Assembly: GCF_029961185.1 (NCBI RefSeq)
Contig: NZ_JASBQQ010000007.1
Location: 127,501-191,500 of the forward strand
From: Albidovulum aestuarii
GTDB lineage: Bacteria; Pseudomonadota; Alphaproteobacteria; Rhodobacterales; Rhodobacteraceae
Length of the DNA: 64,000 nt
Direction: 5' to 3'
The first letter of the stretch is position 1, and every line of letters begins with the position of its first letter. The notes beneath the pieces were generated by a model that saw only the letters and a program-made list of their open reading frames with translations, had not been told where the DNA came from and ran no database searches. This document shows, piece by piece, positions 36,333 through 46,985 of this stretch. Position numbers and translations under genes: made by a program.

Positions 36333-36730
36333 TGGCTGGCCTGTCCCGAACCCACATAGCAGTTGATGTACTTGCGCCCGGCATCCAGTGCCGAGGCGGC
36401 CGCCTGCGGCACTGTCAGGTGGCGCGACTTTGCAAGCTTGATCAGCATTGGCAGGTTAGCGCCATAAAGAATCTGGCGGTCATCACTGACGCAGGCGCAG
36501 AGGCTGAGATTGGAGGGTGAGCCGCCGAACATGTCGGTAACGACAACAACCCCCTCGCCGGTATCAACGGCGTCGGCGGCGGAACAGATCTCTGCCTGTT
36601 TGGCGGCGCGGTCATGATCTTCCTCGATCGAGATCGCGCGGATGCCCTGCTGCTTGCCCACGACATGCTCAACCGCGGAAAGATATTCCCGCGCCAAGCC
36701 GCCATGTGCGACGATCACGATCCCGATCAC
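36329..36730 (-). CDS. manX: PTS EIIA component, mannose family
   Basis: A 133-residue cytoplasmic EIIA of the mannose class, phosphorylated at His9 in '[12 protein letters not shown]' by HPr. '[17 protein letters not shown]' is the family signature. Start is GTG 36730, overlapping the rapZ stop by four bases. It is an orphan EIIA without matching EIIB, EIIC or EIID, as is usual in the alphaproteobacterial regulatory PTS. Confidence 0.93.
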   Translation of the reverse strand: MIGIVIVAHGGLAREYLSAVEHVVGKQQGIRAISIEEDHDRAAKQAEICSAADAVDTGEGVVVVTDMFGGSPSNLSLCACVSDDRQILYGANLPMLIKLAKSRHLTVPQAAASALDAGRKYINCYVGSGQASQ

Positions 36731-37662
36731 GCCTTCTCACCTTGTACAGAATCCGGAGCCCCACCGCCCCGCCGTTCCAATTCACGGTGCCTCTTAGACA
36801 CCCGCCAACCAGCCTCCGCAAGCGCTTTGGCCATTTTTTCCGCAACGGCAACCGACCTGTGTTGCCCTCCGGTACATCCAAAACCGACCGCAAGGTGGCT
36901 TTTGCCCTCATCGACCTGCGCCGGCAGGAGCAGCAGGAGCAGGTCACGGACCTGATCGAAAAAGGCCGAAAAGCGTTGATCCGATTCGACGTAGTGCACA
37001 ACGGCTGGATCACGACCGTCCAGTGAGCGCAATGCGCCTTCCCAATGCGGGTTCTTCAGAAACCGGCAGTCGAACATCATGTCGAGCCCGCGCGGCACGC
37101 CGCGCTTGTACGAAAAGGAATGAACAGAGACAGCGATCTGGCTTGTCTGCCCCTTCCCGAAGATCCGGGCGATCTCGGCCTTAAGGTCGTGGGGTGATTG
37201 ATCGGTTGTGTCGATCAGAATCTCGGCCCGTGCCCGGATCGGAACCAATAGGTCGATCTCACGCGCCACCCCTGCGGCGGGAGTTTCGGCGTCAGCTAAC
37301 GGATGGCGACGCCGGGTTTCGCCGTAACGGCGGACGAGTTCATCGGGCTGACAGTCGAGATAGAGAACCTCCGGCGCGGCATCGGGCAACCGGGTCAGCC
37401 GGTCGATCAACTCGATCAAAGCGGTTGCCGAAAAATCGCGGTTGCGAACGTCAATGCCCAGCGCGACTGGCCGTCCGAGCGGCGGGCCGTCCATGAGGCG
37501 GGGAATGAGGCTGAAAGGAAGGTTATCGATCACCTCGTAGCCCAGATCCTCCAACGCGTGAATCGCGGTCGAACGACCGGCCCCCGAAGGACCCGTGACC
37601 AGCACGATCCGCTGACCACCATTTGCACCCGTACCGTCCGTCAATCCCGCCATCTCTGTCAT
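36727..37662 (-). CDS. rapZ: RNase adapter protein RapZ / nucleotide-binding protein
   Basis: A 311-residue protein of the former UPF0042 family. Walker A 'GPSGAGRST' is at 24-32, '[15 protein letters not shown]' follows, and the C-terminal domain has '[16 protein letters not shown]' and '[14 protein letters not shown]'. In enterobacteria RapZ controls glmS small RNAs; the alphaproteobacterial role is less clear. Placement between hprK and the EIIA gene ties it to the regulatory PTS. Confidence 0.93.
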   Translation of the reverse strand: MTEMAGLTDGTGANGGQRIVLVTGPSGAGRSTAIHALEDLGYEVIDNLPFSLIPRLMDGPPLGRPVALGIDVRNRDFSATALIELIDRLTRLPDAAPEVLYLDCQPDELVRRYGETRRRHPLADAETPAAGVAREIDLLVPIRARAEILIDTTDQSPHDLKAEIARIFGKGQTSQIAVSVHSFSYKRGVPRGLDMMFDCRFLKNPHWEGALRSLDGRDPAVVHYVESDQRFSAFFDQVRDLLLLLLPAQVDEGKSHLAVGFGCTGGQHRSVAVAEKMAKALAEAGWRVSKRHRELERRGGGAPDSVQGEKA

Positions 37663-38093
37663 GCTGCGCGCCCTGCCTTAAGATATTGCAGGATTGCGGC
37701 GGGAAAATGGGGGCTCTCGACCCTGTGAAGTAGGGGCAGCTCGACACCAAGCACGGAATGGGTGCGCAACGGCGGCAGACGTTCACTCTCCAGATGGGCA
37801 AGATCGACGGTAAGGGCGAGCCGGGCCACGGCAAGTGTTTCGGCTCGCAATAGACCGACACCGCGTGCCTCGATCTTTCCGCGGATCACCTCGGGCGCGG
37901 TTGCGACGGCGACGCCGTCGCGCGTTGCGACCGCAGTCCGGTCATCCGCCACGAGTTCGCAGCCCAGAGCCATCAGTTGAAGTGCAAGACCTGACTTCCC
38001 GCTGCCCGAAGGGCCAAAAATCAGCACGCCACGCCCGGCCAGGGCAACGCAGCTTGCATGCAGGATCATCGCCCGGGTCTCTTTGTCGCTCAC
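37659..38093 (-). CDS. hprK: HPr kinase/phosphorylase, short alphaproteobacterial form
   Basis: A 144-residue protein holding only the catalytic domain; the N-terminal domain of firmicute HprK is absent, as is normal in alphaproteobacteria. The P-loop '[11 protein letters not shown]' is at 27-37, with 'LVADDRTAV' and '[11 protein letters not shown]' behind it. It phosphorylates and dephosphorylates Ser51 of HPr. Start is GTG 38093, overlapping the chvG stop by four bases. Confidence 0.92.
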   Translation of the reverse strand: MSDKETRAMILHASCVALAGRGVLIFGPSGSGKSGLALQLMALGCELVADDRTAVATRDGVAVATAPEVIRGKIEARGVGLLRAETLAVARLALTVDLAHLESERLPPLRTHSVLGVELPLLHRVESPHFPAAILQYLKAGRAA

Positions 38094-39820
38094 ACCGGAA
38101 GGCCCACGACGAAACGGGCGCCTAGCGGTTCAGAGGTGATATCGGCGTCCGTGGGCCGGATATTCTCAGCCCAGATCACCCCGCCATGCGCCTCGACGAT
38201 CTGTTTGGAGATAGCAAGGCCAAGCCCGGAATGTTCTCCGAACTGACCCGGCGGACGTTCCGAATAGAACCGCTTGAAGATTTTGGTCAGCGCCTGATCG
38301 GGGATACCGGGGCCGGTATCCTCGACGACAATCAGCACCCGGTTCTCCCGTTTGCGGGTCCAGACGCGCACCGCGTCCCCTTCCTGACAGAAGGAAATCG
38401 CGTTCGAGATAAGATTGACGAAGACCTGCGCAAGACGACCTTCAAGCCCGGTGATCATGATGGGCTTGCTTGGCAGGTCCGAAATAAAGTCCACACCTTT
38501 TTCGTGGGCCTCATTCCCAAGGTAGTCGGTGATGCTGCCCAGCATCTTGAGGAGGTTGAATTCTTCCTCTTCTTCCTTGACCAGTTCACTGTCGAGCCGC
38601 GACGCGTTGGAAATATCGCTGACAAGACGGTCGAGCCGACGGATATCGTGGTCGATCACGTCGAGAAGTTTGCCGCGCTGATCCTCGCGCTTGGCGACAC
38701 GCATCGTTCCAACGGCCGAGCGGAGCGAGGCGAGTGGGTTCTTGATCTCGTGCGCAACGTCGGCGGCGAACTGTTCATTTGATTCAATGCGCTCGTAAAG
38801 CGCGGTCACCATCCCGCGCATTGCCCCGGACAAGCGTCCAATCTCGTCCGGCCGGGCCGTCAGGTCGGGGATGCGGACGCGCGACGGCGACATTTTTCGG
38901 GCGTTCTTGTCGCGGCCAATCTCGGCGGCGGCTGCCAGGTCGGACAGGGGGTTGGCGATGGTCGAGGCAAGCACCAGACTAAGGCCGATAGAAACGATGA
39001 TCGCGATGACGAACATCTGCAGCACCTGCTCGCGCTCCACCCGGACAAGTTGGTCGATCTCGCCCGCGACGGACGTGATGGCGACGACACCGACGATCTT
39101 GCCGTCATGACGGATCGGGGTGGCGGCGGTAAAGATTGCCTCGCCTGCCTTGTCGCGACCGGTACGAATCTGGGTCTGCCCCGCGAGGGCAGCCGGTACC
39201 AGTTCCCTCGCCAACTCTTCGCCGCCCCGAATCGGATCAAGCTCATGCTTGGGGGCGAGAATGCCGGCAATGCCTTCCCAGATCGAATTGAGGATATCTG
39301 TAATCAGCGTCGAACGGTGATCGCGGCGCAATCCTTCCACGATCTCGGCGTCGGGTCGCTCCATTCCTACCGAGGTTACGACCAGATGCTCCAGCGGATC
39401 GAAGACGAACAGTTCCGCACCATCCGACAATTCAATTCTGCGAACGGTGCGCAGAGGGTCGATGCCGGCCCCGGCCGAAAGGCTTACTTCCCCTCGATCC
39501 GGAAGCTGGGCTTCAAACACATTCGCGATAAGCTGCGCCTCGGCCACGAGCCCGCTTTCGCGCTGCAACACCAGACTGTCGCGAAACGGGTTGAGATAGA
39601 GGACGCCCGCCACCAGAACGATCATCGCCATCAGGTTGAAGGTGATGATCTTGCGTGCCAGCGGTGAGCGGTTGAGCGAGATAAAACCGCGCCGCTCCCT
39701 GCCTTCGCGGAGTTCGGATTCGACAATCCCGTCGGGCGCGGTCCAGTCCTCTCCAAGGACGACATCCGCGCGACGTGACTCAGGTTGATCGCGCAAGCCG
39801 ATCCTCGACATCCGGGTCAT
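38090..39820 (-). CDS. chvG: sensor histidine kinase ChvG
   Basis: A 576-residue membrane sensor. Transmembrane segments at about 57-77 and 266-288 flank a periplasmic sensor domain of roughly 190 residues; a HAMP domain, the H box '[17 protein letters not shown]' with His357, and a C-terminal ATPase with '[12 protein letters not shown]' and '[16 protein letters not shown]' follow. It phosphorylates ChvI in response to acid or envelope stress in relatives. ATGA overlaps on both sides. Confidence 0.94.
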   Translation of the reverse strand: MTRMSRIGLRDQPESRRADVVLGEDWTAPDGIVESELREGRERRGFISLNRSPLARKIITFNLMAMIVLVAGVLYLNPFRDSLVLQRESGLVAEAQLIANVFEAQLPDRGEVSLSAGAGIDPLRTVRRIELSDGAELFVFDPLEHLVVTSVGMERPDAEIVEGLRRDHRSTLITDILNSIWEGIAGILAPKHELDPIRGGEELARELVPAALAGQTQIRTGRDKAGEAIFTAATPIRHDGKIVGVVAITSVAGEIDQLVRVEREQVLQMFVIAIIVSIGLSLVLASTIANPLSDLAAAAEIGRDKNARKMSPSRVRIPDLTARPDEIGRLSGAMRGMVTALYERIESNEQFAADVAHEIKNPLASLRSAVGTMRVAKREDQRGKLLDVIDHDIRRLDRLVSDISNASRLDSELVKEEEEEFNLLKMLGSITDYLGNEAHEKGVDFISDLPSKPIMITGLEGRLAQVFVNLISNAISFCQEGDAVRVWTRKRENRVLIVVEDTGPGIPDQALTKIFKRFYSERPPGQFGEHSGLGLAISKQIVEAHGGVIWAENIRPTDADITSEPLGARFVVGLPV

Positions 39821-40518
39821 TCTTCGTTGTAGCGATACCCGATTCCGTAGAGCGTTTCGATGGCGCTGAAATCGTCATCCACGGTGCGCATCTTTTTTCT
39901 GAGCCGCTTGATATGGCTGTCGATCGTGCGGTCATCGACATAGACCTGATCGTCGTAGGCCACATCCATCAACTGGTCGCGGCTTTTCACAAAGCCGGGC
40001 CGCTGGGCCAAAGCCTGCAGCAACAGGAACTCAGTCACGGTCAACGCCACATCACGGCCCTTCCAGGTCACCGAATGGCGCAGCGGGTCCATCGTCAGGG
40101 CCCCGCGCGTCATGATCTTGGTTTCCTCGGTCGTCGCGACTTCGCCCGACTCGATGGCTTCCTGACGGCGCAGAAGCGCACGGATGCGTTCGACCAGAAG
40201 GCGCTGCGAGAACGGTTTTTTCACATAGTCATCCGCGCCCATGCGCAGACCCAGAACCTCGTCGATCTCATCGTCCTTTGAGGTCAGGAAGATGACCGGC
40301 ATCGACGTCTTTTGCCGGAGCCGTTGCAGCAGATCCATGCCGTCCATGCGGGGCATCTTGATGTCCAGAACGGCCATATCCGGCAGACGCTTGTTGAACG
40401 CGTCTAGCGCAGATTGACCATCGTTGTAGGTTTCAACCTCGAAACCTTCGGCTTCGAGTGTCATGGCGACCGATGTCAGGATGTTCCTGTCATCGTCGAC
40501 CAGCGCGATCCTCGACAT
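39817..40518 (-). CDS. chvI: response regulator ChvI
   Basis: A 233-residue OmpR-type regulator. Asp52 in '[13 protein letters not shown]' is the phosphorylation site; Lys is in 'FLTSKDDE', and the C-terminal winged helix ends '[11 protein letters not shown]'. Start ATG 40518 has 'aagga' seven bases upstream, whereas the ATG two codons earlier sits too close. It is divergent from pckA, which ChvI activates in Agrobacterium. Confidence 0.94.
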   Translation of the reverse strand: MSRIALVDDDRNILTSVAMTLEAEGFEVETYNDGQSALDAFNKRLPDMAVLDIKMPRMDGMDLLQRLRQKTSMPVIFLTSKDDEIDEVLGLRMGADDYVKKPFSQRLLVERIRALLRRQEAIESGEVATTEETKIMTRGALTMDPLRHSVTWKGRDVALTVTEFLLLQALAQRPGFVKSRDQLMDVAYDDQVYVDDRTIDSHIKRLRKKMRTVDDDFSAIETLYGIGYRYNEE

Positions 40519-40890
40519 GTCCATATCCTTGTACTGCTCACGAATGTCTTTGTTTTCCTGTCATATTCCATCTTACGCATCGCAGAAGCAACCGATATGT
40601 GCGAATCGGGCCCCTGCATCGAATCAGGCCCACCGAAAAAACTGCGACGTTGACCAATTTGCCGCACTTTCGGGCATCGTTGCCATTTCGCCGCCGATCC
40701 GCCGGGCATGATTGCGCTAAACTCCGAATGATGGCGCTAACCGGAACAAAGCCTTCTGTTCCATACTTTTTCGGGCATGATATAGGGGCTCTGTCGGCGC
40801 CGGTCCGGGGGCTGACCGGCGCCCCTGGCAGGCTGGGGTGTCAGTACTTTGACCCATGAACCGCCGCGCAACGGCATCGGGAGCATGCAT
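40519..40890. promoter_or_regulatory. chvI/pckA divergent promoter region
   Basis: 372 bases without a gene. A direct repeat 'gcgctaa' at 40714-40720 and 40734-40740 has 20-base spacing, suitable for an OmpR-type regulator such as ChvI. 'tttcgggcat' occurs near 40668 and 40769. A perfect 9-pair leader hairpin (40796-40804 with 40815-40823) lies 67 bases before the pckA start. A plausible -10 'gatata' is near 40778. Confidence 0.5.
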
Positions 40891-42489
40891 ATGACAAATG
40901 GACGGGTGAACCCCTCGCAACGCTTGGAAGATCAGGGCATCGCGGGGATCGGCAACGTCTATTACAACTTCCTCGAGCCGGCATTGATCGAGGCCGCGCT
41001 GAATCGCGGGGAAGGCACACTGGGCAAAGGCGGGGCCCTTCTCGCCACAACCGGCAAGCATACGGGCCGCTCGCCCAAGGACAAATTCGTCGTCCGTACG
41101 CCCTCGGTCGAGGATTCGATCTGGTGGGAAAACAACAAACCGATGGCGCCCGAAGCCTTCGACCGGCTCCACGCCGACATGCTGGCCCACATGAAGGGCC
41201 GCGACTATTTCGTGCAGGACCTCTATGCCGGCGCCGACCCCGAACACCGGCTGGATGTGCGCGTGGTGACTGAACTGGCCTGGCATGGCCTCTTCATCCG
41301 CCACTTGCTGCGCCGCCCCGAACGGCCGGAACTGGATGATTTCATTCCGGAATTCACCATCATCAATTGCCCGTCCTTCAAGGCGGACCCGGCCAAGCAT
41401 GGCTGCCGCTCTGAAACCGTGATCGCGATGAACTTCGACAAGAAGCTGATCCTGATCGGCAATACCGCCTATGCGGGCGAGAATAAGAAGTCGGTCTTCA
41501 CGCTTCTGAACTACATCCTGCCGGGCAAGGGCATCATGGCGATGCATTGCTCTGCGAACCACGCGATCGGCGATCCGGACGACACCGCCGTCTTCTTCGG
41601 CCTTTCCGGGACCGGCAAGACCACGCTTTCGGCCGATCCTTCGCGCACGCTCATCGGCGACGACGAACATGGCTGGTCGGATACCGGCACGTTCAACTTC
41701 GAAGGTGGCTGTTATGCCAAGACCATCAACCTGAGCGCCGAGGCGGAGCCGGAGATCTTTGCCACCACGTCGCGCTTCGGCACGGTCGTCGAGAACATGG
41801 TCTTCGACCCCGAGACTTTCGAACTCGACTTTGAGGATAATTCGATCACCGACAACATGCGCTGCGCCTATCCGCTAGAGGCAATCTCCAACGCCTCGGC
41901 AACCTCGCGGGGCGGACAGCCGAAGAACGTGATCATGCTGACCTGCGACGCCTACGGCGTGCTGCCGCCCATCGCGCGGCTGACACCGGCGCAGGCGATG
42001 TATCACTTCCTGTCGGGCTTCACGTCCAAGACGCCGGGCACCGAGGTCGGCGTGACCGAGCCGATCCCGACCTTCTCCACCTGCTTCGGCGCGCCTTTCA
42101 TGCCGCGCAGACCCGAGGTCTACGGCAAGCTCCTGCAGGAAAAGATCGCCGGGACCGGTGCCACTTGCTGGCTGGTGAATACCGGCTGGACCGGTGGCGC
42201 CTATGGCACCGGCAAGCGGATGCCGATCAAGGCCACACGCGCGCTTCTTACCGCCGCGCTCGACGGGTCGCTGAACGATGCGCAGTTCCGCAAGGATCCG
42301 AATTTCGGCTTTGAGGTTCCGGTCAGTGTTCCCGGCGTGGACGCCCAACTGCTCGACCCGCGCCAGACCTGGGCGGATGGCGCAGCCTATGATGCGCAGG
42401 CCAAGAAGCTCGTCGACATGTTCGCCGACAACTTCGCGCAATACGTGCCCTATATCGACGCGGAAGTGAAAGCTGCGGCGATCGGCTGA
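40891..42489 (+). CDS. pckA: phosphoenolpyruvate carboxykinase (ATP)
   Basis: A 532-residue cytosolic enzyme that turns oxaloacetate and ATP into phosphoenolpyruvate, the first step of gluconeogenesis from acids. The nucleotide loop '[10 protein letters not shown]' is at 237-246, the metal site 'GDDEHGW' at 256-262, and 'TGRSPKDKF' at 58-66 binds oxaloacetate. ATG 40891 has 'gggag' upstream; two earlier in-frame starts are possible. Next to chvI, matching the carbon-control role of the neighbouring PTS genes. Confidence 0.96.
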   Translation: MTNGRVNPSQRLEDQGIAGIGNVYYNFLEPALIEAALNRGEGTLGKGGALLATTGKHTGRSPKDKFVVRTPSVEDSIWWENNKPMAPEAFDRLHADMLAHMKGRDYFVQDLYAGADPEHRLDVRVVTELAWHGLFIRHLLRRPERPELDDFIPEFTIINCPSFKADPAKHGCRSETVIAMNFDKKLILIGNTAYAGENKKSVFTLLNYILPGKGIMAMHCSANHAIGDPDDTAVFFGLSGTGKTTLSADPSRTLIGDDEHGWSDTGTFNFEGGCYAKTINLSAEAEPEIFATTSRFGTVVENMVFDPETFELDFEDNSITDNMRCAYPLEAISNASATSRGGQPKNVIMLTCDAYGVLPPIARLTPAQAMYHFLSGFTSKTPGTEVGVTEPIPTFSTCFGAPFMPRRPEVYGKLLQEKIAGTGATCWLVNTGWTGGAYGTGKRMPIKATRALLTAALDGSLNDAQFRKDPNFGFEVPVSVPGVDAQLLDPRQTWADGAAYDAQAKKLVDMFADNFAQYVPYIDAEVKAAAIG

Positions 42490-42516
42490 AATCTGGTATG
42501 AGTGGGGGCGCTGCCC

Positions 42517-42565
42517 GTCGCTATTGGTCTATTGGACTAAGACTAATGGCGCGACCAATAGCGAC
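42517..42565. repeat. 13-base inverted repeat between pckA and the TauE-type gene
   Basis: Arms 'gtcgctattggtc' (42517-42529) and 'gaccaatagcgac' (42553-42565) are perfect, with a 23-base loop. It lies between two convergent genes, so a bidirectional terminator is likely, though neither side has a T run. Confidence 0.55.
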
Positions 42566-42594
42566 CCCCCGGAGCATTCTCGCACAGAAGAGGA

Positions 42595-43353
42595 TCAGAG
42601 CGCCAGCGCCCGCCGGACGAGATTCAGTCCGGTGATGGCCAGCACAACCAGCGTCCAACGCCGGAAACGCCGCTGGTCAAGCCGGTCCTGTATTACGAAT
42701 CCTGCATAGAGTCCGGCCATAGCCGGAACTGTGAGCGCAGCCGATAGGGGCAGCGTTGCGCCGTTGACAACACCCGAGCCGAGATGCGCGACCAACAGCA
42801 TCGCGGAGCCGATCATGTAAACGACGCCCTGCACGCGCACGTTTTCGCGTTTCTCGACATCGAGTGAGAGAAGAAGTGCAATCGTTGGTGGGCCCCAGAC
42901 CCCGGAAATGCCGCCAAAGAAGCCGCCGACAACACCGGTCGTGATTTCGGCGCGTCCCCGGTTCTTCGCGTGAAAACGCAATTGCCAACCTGCAAGCTGG
43001 GTCAGGGCGAAGGCCACTATGGGTAAACCCAGAGTCATCAACATCACCGCCTGGGGCATCACCGGCACGAGTTGCGCGGCAAGAGCAATGGTGACGCAAA
43101 GCGTGATCAGGAGCCGCCAGTATTCGCGCGTCGTCGCCAACGCCGCCCGCCAGCCCTGCCGCAGTGCCTGAGCAAGATTGGTCGCGAATGTCGGCAGGAT
43201 CAGTGCGGCCAGCGCCTGCTCCGCCGGAAGGAATGACGCGAGGCCGGAGATCATGATCATCGGCATGGCAAAGCCGACCGCGCCCTTGACGATGCTGGCA
43301 AAGACGGTCACCCCCACCGCCATCAGGAAAATCGTCAGGTCCAGTCCAAACAT
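42595..43353 (-). CDS. TauE/SafE-family permease
   Basis: A 252-residue inner-membrane protein with about eight transmembrane segments and the family repeat ('FASIVKGAVGFAMPMI' and 'GGFFGGISGVWGPPTIALLL'). The family exports sulfite or organosulfonates; substrate unknown here. ATG 43353 is preceded by 'ggaggc' at slightly long spacing; an upstream GTG adds seven residues. Divergent from the acyl-CoA dehydrogenase gene. Confidence 0.83.
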   Translation of the reverse strand: MFGLDLTIFLMAVGVTVFASIVKGAVGFAMPMIMISGLASFLPAEQALAALILPTFATNLAQALRQGWRAALATTREYWRLLITLCVTIALAAQLVPVMPQAVMLMTLGLPIVAFALTQLAGWQLRFHAKNRGRAEITTGVVGGFFGGISGVWGPPTIALLLSLDVEKRENVRVQGVVYMIGSAMLLVAHLGSGVVNGATLPLSAALTVPAMAGLYAGFVIQDRLDQRRFRRWTLVVLAITGLNLVRRALAL

Positions 43354-43516
43354 CGATACGGGGGCCTCCTGCACTCGCTATACCGGGAACAGCGGATCGG
43401 CGCACCGCAATTCGGACGCGACACTTTCGTGCAGTCCGGGCGCTACATATGAATTAATATTGCGCTGCAGTTGCAAAATCGGTAGGACGATGCAGTCGCA
43501 GAAAAGGAGCCGCCCC

Positions 43517-45178
43517 ATGGCACATGACGGAGCTGACATGCCGAACGCCATCTTGCCCGACCTTCTTGATCTGACCGAAGCCGCTTTGCCGCCGGTCGAG
43601 GCGCTTCTGGCAGGAGCAACGAAGGGTCTGCGGGAGCGCGTCAGCCGTGACGGCAAAGTGTCAGGCGCGGCGCTGGAGGAACATCAGTTCGCTGCGCATG
43701 CCCTGTCTTGGCTTGCCACCTACGTCGAATCGCTTCGGCAGATGCGGGCCTGGGCGGGCCGGATTTCCGAGGCGGGCGCGCTTGGCGAAATGGAGGCACT
43801 GATCCTTCAAATCGGCTTTGGCGAATACCTCGCCCAAATCGCGGGCGGCATCCCGATGAGCCAGGGCGAGGTGGCGCGGCTCTCCGACCTTGGCCTTGGC
43901 TGGGCGCCGGAGGGTGCTGCGGCCACGCTGATCGCGGGTGGCAACACATCTGCCGTGCGGGCGCGGCTGGTCGCGCTCATGCGCGACAATCATGGCCGCG
44001 CGACTGTCGGCGCGACGGGTCTGGACGAAGACCTTGAAATGATCCGCGACCAGTTCCGTCGCTATGCCGAGGAACGCGTGGTGCCGAACGCGCATGATTG
44101 GCATCTGCGCGACGAGTTGATCCCCATGGGGATCATCGAGGAGCTGGCCGAACTGGGTGTCTTCGGCCTGACGATCCCCGAGGAATTCGGCGGGCTGGGC
44201 CTGTCCAAAGCCTCCATGGTTGTGGTCAGCGAAGAACTCTCGCGCGGCTATATTGGCGTGGGCTCTCTCGGGACGCGGTCCGAAATCGCCGCCGAACTCA
44301 TTCTCTGCGGCGGCACGCCTGAGCAAAAAGAGCAGTGGCTGCCGAAACTGGCCTCTGGTGAGATCCTGCCGACCGCCGTCTTTACTGAACCCAATACCGG
44401 CTCTGACCTCGGCAGCTTGCGCACCCGCGCAGTGAAGGATGGTGACGACTGGGCCGTCACCGGCAACAAGACCTGGATCACCCATGCCGCCCGCACCCAT
44501 GTGATGACTCTGCTGGCGCGGACCGATCCCGAGACGACCGACTATCGCGGCCTGTCCATGTTCCTCGCCGAAAAGACGCCGGGCACCGATGCCGAACCCT
44601 TCCCGACGCCCGGCATGACCGGCGGCGAGATCGAGGTTCTGGGCTACCGCGGCATGAAGGAATACGAGCTTGGGTTCGACGGCTTCAAGGTGAAGGGCGA
44701 GAATCTGCTGGGCGGCGTGCCCGGTCAGGGCTTCAAGCAGCTTATGCAGACCTTCGAAAGTGCCCGCATCCAGACCGCCGCCCGCGCCATCGGCGTGGCG
44801 CAATCGGCGCTGGAAGTCGGCATGAAATATGCCGAGGACCGTAAGCAGTTCGGCAAGTCGCTGATTGATTTCCCTCGTGTCTCCGGCAAGCTTGCCATGA
44901 TGGCGGTGGAGATCATGATCGCGCGGCAGCTGACCTATCATTCGGCCTGGCAGAAGGACCACGACAAGCGCTGCGACCTTGAGGCGGGGATGGCCAAGCT
45001 CCTGGGTGCCCGCGTCGCATGGGCATGCGCCGACAACGCGCTGCAGATCCACGGCGGCAACGGCTTTGCGCTGGAATACCAGATTAGCCGCATCCTTTGC
45101 GACGCCCGCATCCTCAACATCTTCGAGGGTGCTGCCGAGATTCAGGCACAGGTCATCGCGCGCAGGTTGCTCGACTGA
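43517..45178 (+). CDS. mcd: (2S)-methylsuccinyl-CoA dehydrogenase
   Basis: A 553-residue acyl-CoA dehydrogenase, longer than the usual 380 because of a 150-residue N-terminal extension typical of Mcd. The flavin core has 'FTEPNTGSDLGSLRTRA', 'NKTWITHAARTHVMTLLART' and 'YAEDRKQFGKSLIDFPRV', and ends with 'QIHGGNGFALEYQISRILCDARILNIFEGAAEIQAQ'-type family sequence. It oxidises methylsuccinyl-CoA to mesaconyl-CoA in the ethylmalonyl-CoA pathway for acetate assimilation. ATG 43517 follows 'aaaagga'; the open frame upstream runs across the TauE-type gene and is rejected. Confidence 0.88.
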   Translation: MAHDGADMPNAILPDLLDLTEAALPPVEALLAGATKGLRERVSRDGKVSGAALEEHQFAAHALSWLATYVESLRQMRAWAGRISEAGALGEMEALILQIGFGEYLAQIAGGIPMSQGEVARLSDLGLGWAPEGAAATLIAGGNTSAVRARLVALMRDNHGRATVGATGLDEDLEMIRDQFRRYAEERVVPNAHDWHLRDELIPMGIIEELAELGVFGLTIPEEFGGLGLSKASMVVVSEELSRGYIGVGSLGTRSEIAAELILCGGTPEQKEQWLPKLASGEILPTAVFTEPNTGSDLGSLRTRAVKDGDDWAVTGNKTWITHAARTHVMTLLARTDPETTDYRGLSMFLAEKTPGTDAEPFPTPGMTGGEIEVLGYRGMKEYELGFDGFKVKGENLLGGVPGQGFKQLMQTFESARIQTAARAIGVAQSALEVGMKYAEDRKQFGKSLIDFPRVSGKLAMMAVEIMIARQLTYHSAWQKDHDKRCDLEAGMAKLLGARVAWACADNALQIHGGNGFALEYQISRILCDARILNIFEGAAEIQAQVIARRLLD

Positions 45179-45208
45179 TCCTTTTAAACCGTGGCCTCGC
45201 GACTGTGC

Positions 45209-45224
45209 GGGGCCAAAAGGCCCC
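45209..45224 (+). terminator. hairpin between convergent mcd and MFS genes
   Basis: Six-pair 'ggggcc'/'ggcccc' stem with an AAAA loop, 31 bases after mcd. No long T tract; could serve both genes. Confidence 0.45.
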
Positions 45225-45240
45225 AAAGTCAAAAGCTTGC

Positions 45241-46464
45241 TCAGGTCGCTTCGGACGCGGCTTGACGCGGTTCGCCCAGCCGGGGGTGAAGTCGCCCAGC
45301 GACCAGAACCATCGTCGCAAGCCCCGCCGCACCCGCGGCAAATACCCCTGTGATGGGTGCAACCAGTAGAACCAGCCAGGCAGCTGCGGGTGACAGGATG
45401 CCCGATACGTCGCGGAAGCTAGAATAAACCGCCGACATCTCGGTGCGTTCGGCCGGCCTCACCGCCATCAGGAAGGGCAGTCCGCCGAACGTGTCGAGCA
45501 TGACCAGAAAGAGCGACCCGGCAAATAGCGCAGCGACTGCAATCGGCGGCCAGACCTGTCCGAAAGCGGCCATGAAGAAACAGGCGGCACAGGCGGCAAA
45601 TGTAGCGCGGATTGCCCGCCTCAGCCCGCGTCTTTGCATCCAGCGCAGCATGAAGGGTGAAAGGAACAGCATCAGGTTCGAAAGCGAGAAGGCTATGCTC
45701 GCCACCTTGTCGCCAAGCCCGGTTTCGATACAGAAGATCGGCAGATAGACGACATAGATCCACCATCCGGTGGATCTCAACACAGCGAAAAGCCAGCCTG
45801 CGATCAGGCGCGGCTGACGGAAGAAGCGGCCAAGATAGGCCAGCGGGTTAGGGGCGGGCCCACGGGCGCGGGTGATCAGCTTTCCGTTGCCGAGACGCAT
45901 GAACCAGAAGGTGGACAGAAGCGCGACTGCAAAGCCCATCGCCATGAAGAACGGCAGGGGCGCCCAGACATTCCACAGGAATACCCCGAGCATCGGTCCG
46001 AGGAACCACGACGCCGCGCTGAACAGCATCTTCAGCGTCTCACCGCGGCCCAGTTCGTGCCGTGCGATGTAGTCCATCACATAGGCGTTGGTGCAGATGA
46101 ATACTGTCACGGTGGCGAGATTTGAAACGACGAGCGCAAGCGGCGTCAGAACTGGTCCGCCGATAATCGCGCATGTGCCGCCGACAAGGTAGAAACCGAC
46201 CCCTCCGGTATAGACCCAGCGGCGGGGGATGACCCGGCTGATACCCGGTACCAGCAGCCCCCAGACGAGTGCGGCAATACCGGCGGCAAGATAGATCAGG
46301 CTGACAGCCGCGGCATCCTCGGCCATCGCGCGGTACAGCACCAATGGCCAGATGGAGATCAAGAGCCCGCGCAACGAAGCCTCGATGCCCGTCAGCACGG
46401 CAAAACCCTTCACGCCCGGCACAGGGGCGTGACGCAGGTTTTCGGGGATGTAGCGACTGATCAT
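45241..46464 (-). CDS. MFS transporter
   Basis: A 407-residue membrane protein with about twelve hydrophobic segments in the two-times-six MFS layout, short cytoplasmic ends and an Arg-rich central loop ('RWMQRRGLRRAIR'). ATG 46464 has 'ggagg' upstream. No substrate signature is recognisable; drug/metabolite efflux is the default family guess. It is isolated from its neighbours by convergent and divergent genes. Confidence 0.8.
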   Translation of the reverse strand: MISRYIPENLRHAPVPGVKGFAVLTGIEASLRGLLISIWPLVLYRAMAEDAAAVSLIYLAAGIAALVWGLLVPGISRVIPRRWVYTGGVGFYLVGGTCAIIGGPVLTPLALVVSNLATVTVFICTNAYVMDYIARHELGRGETLKMLFSAASWFLGPMLGVFLWNVWAPLPFFMAMGFAVALLSTFWFMRLGNGKLITRARGPAPNPLAYLGRFFRQPRLIAGWLFAVLRSTGWWIYVVYLPIFCIETGLGDKVASIAFSLSNLMLFLSPFMLRWMQRRGLRRAIRATFAACAACFFMAAFGQVWPPIAVAALFAGSLFLVMLDTFGGLPFLMAVRPAERTEMSAVYSSFRDVSGILSPAAAWLVLLVAPITGVFAAGAAGLATMVLVAGRLHPRLGEPRQAASEAT

Positions 46465-46592
46465 CGGGCCTCCGTGATCCAGAAGCCTGCAAATCCATAC
46501 CGCGTCTCGACATTTTGCGACTCAGACCTGTCGGATTGAAGCCGTTCCAGTACGGACTTGCGGTCGCGGGCAGGATTGTGCCTGATAGCAAC

Positions 46593-46985
46593 ATGCGCCT
46601 GATCTTCATCCTTCCTCTTCTTATTGCCACTGCTTGTCAGGGCAATGAAACCGTTGCGGCCTATGGTGCAGGCAATGGCATCTGGCAGCTTACCGAGATT
46701 GACGGCGTTGCCTTCGCTTCGCACGCCACGCTCAGCTTTCCCGAACCGGGACGGATTGCGGGAGAGGCGCCCTGCAACACCTATATGGGCCGTATGGACG
46801 CGCCTTATCCGTGGTTCGAGGCAAAGGACCTCGCCGTCACCCGTCGCGCCTGCCCCGATCTTGCGGCAGAAACCGCTTTCTTCGACGGGCTTGCGGCGAT
46901 GACTCTGTCAGAGACCTCGGGCGACACGCTGATCCTGTCCAACCCTGACGGGCGCGAAATGATCTTTGCGAAAGCTCAGCCCTGA
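46593..46985 (+). CDS. META/HslJ-domain lipoprotein
   Basis: A 130-residue protein with an N-terminal signal ending in a possible lipobox at Cys15 ('LLIATAC', weak at -3). The META domain contains 'IWQLTEIDG', '[14 protein letters not shown]' and '[18 protein letters not shown]', as in HslJ-like outer-membrane or periplasmic proteins. Start ATG 46593 lacks an obvious ribosome site. The last ten bases overlap the convergent recO. Confidence 0.72.
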   Translation: MRLIFILPLLIATACQGNETVAAYGAGNGIWQLTEIDGVAFASHATLSFPEPGRIAGEAPCNTYMGRMDAPYPWFEAKDLAVTRRACPDLAAETAFFDGLAAMTLSETSGDTLILSNPDGREMIFAKAQP

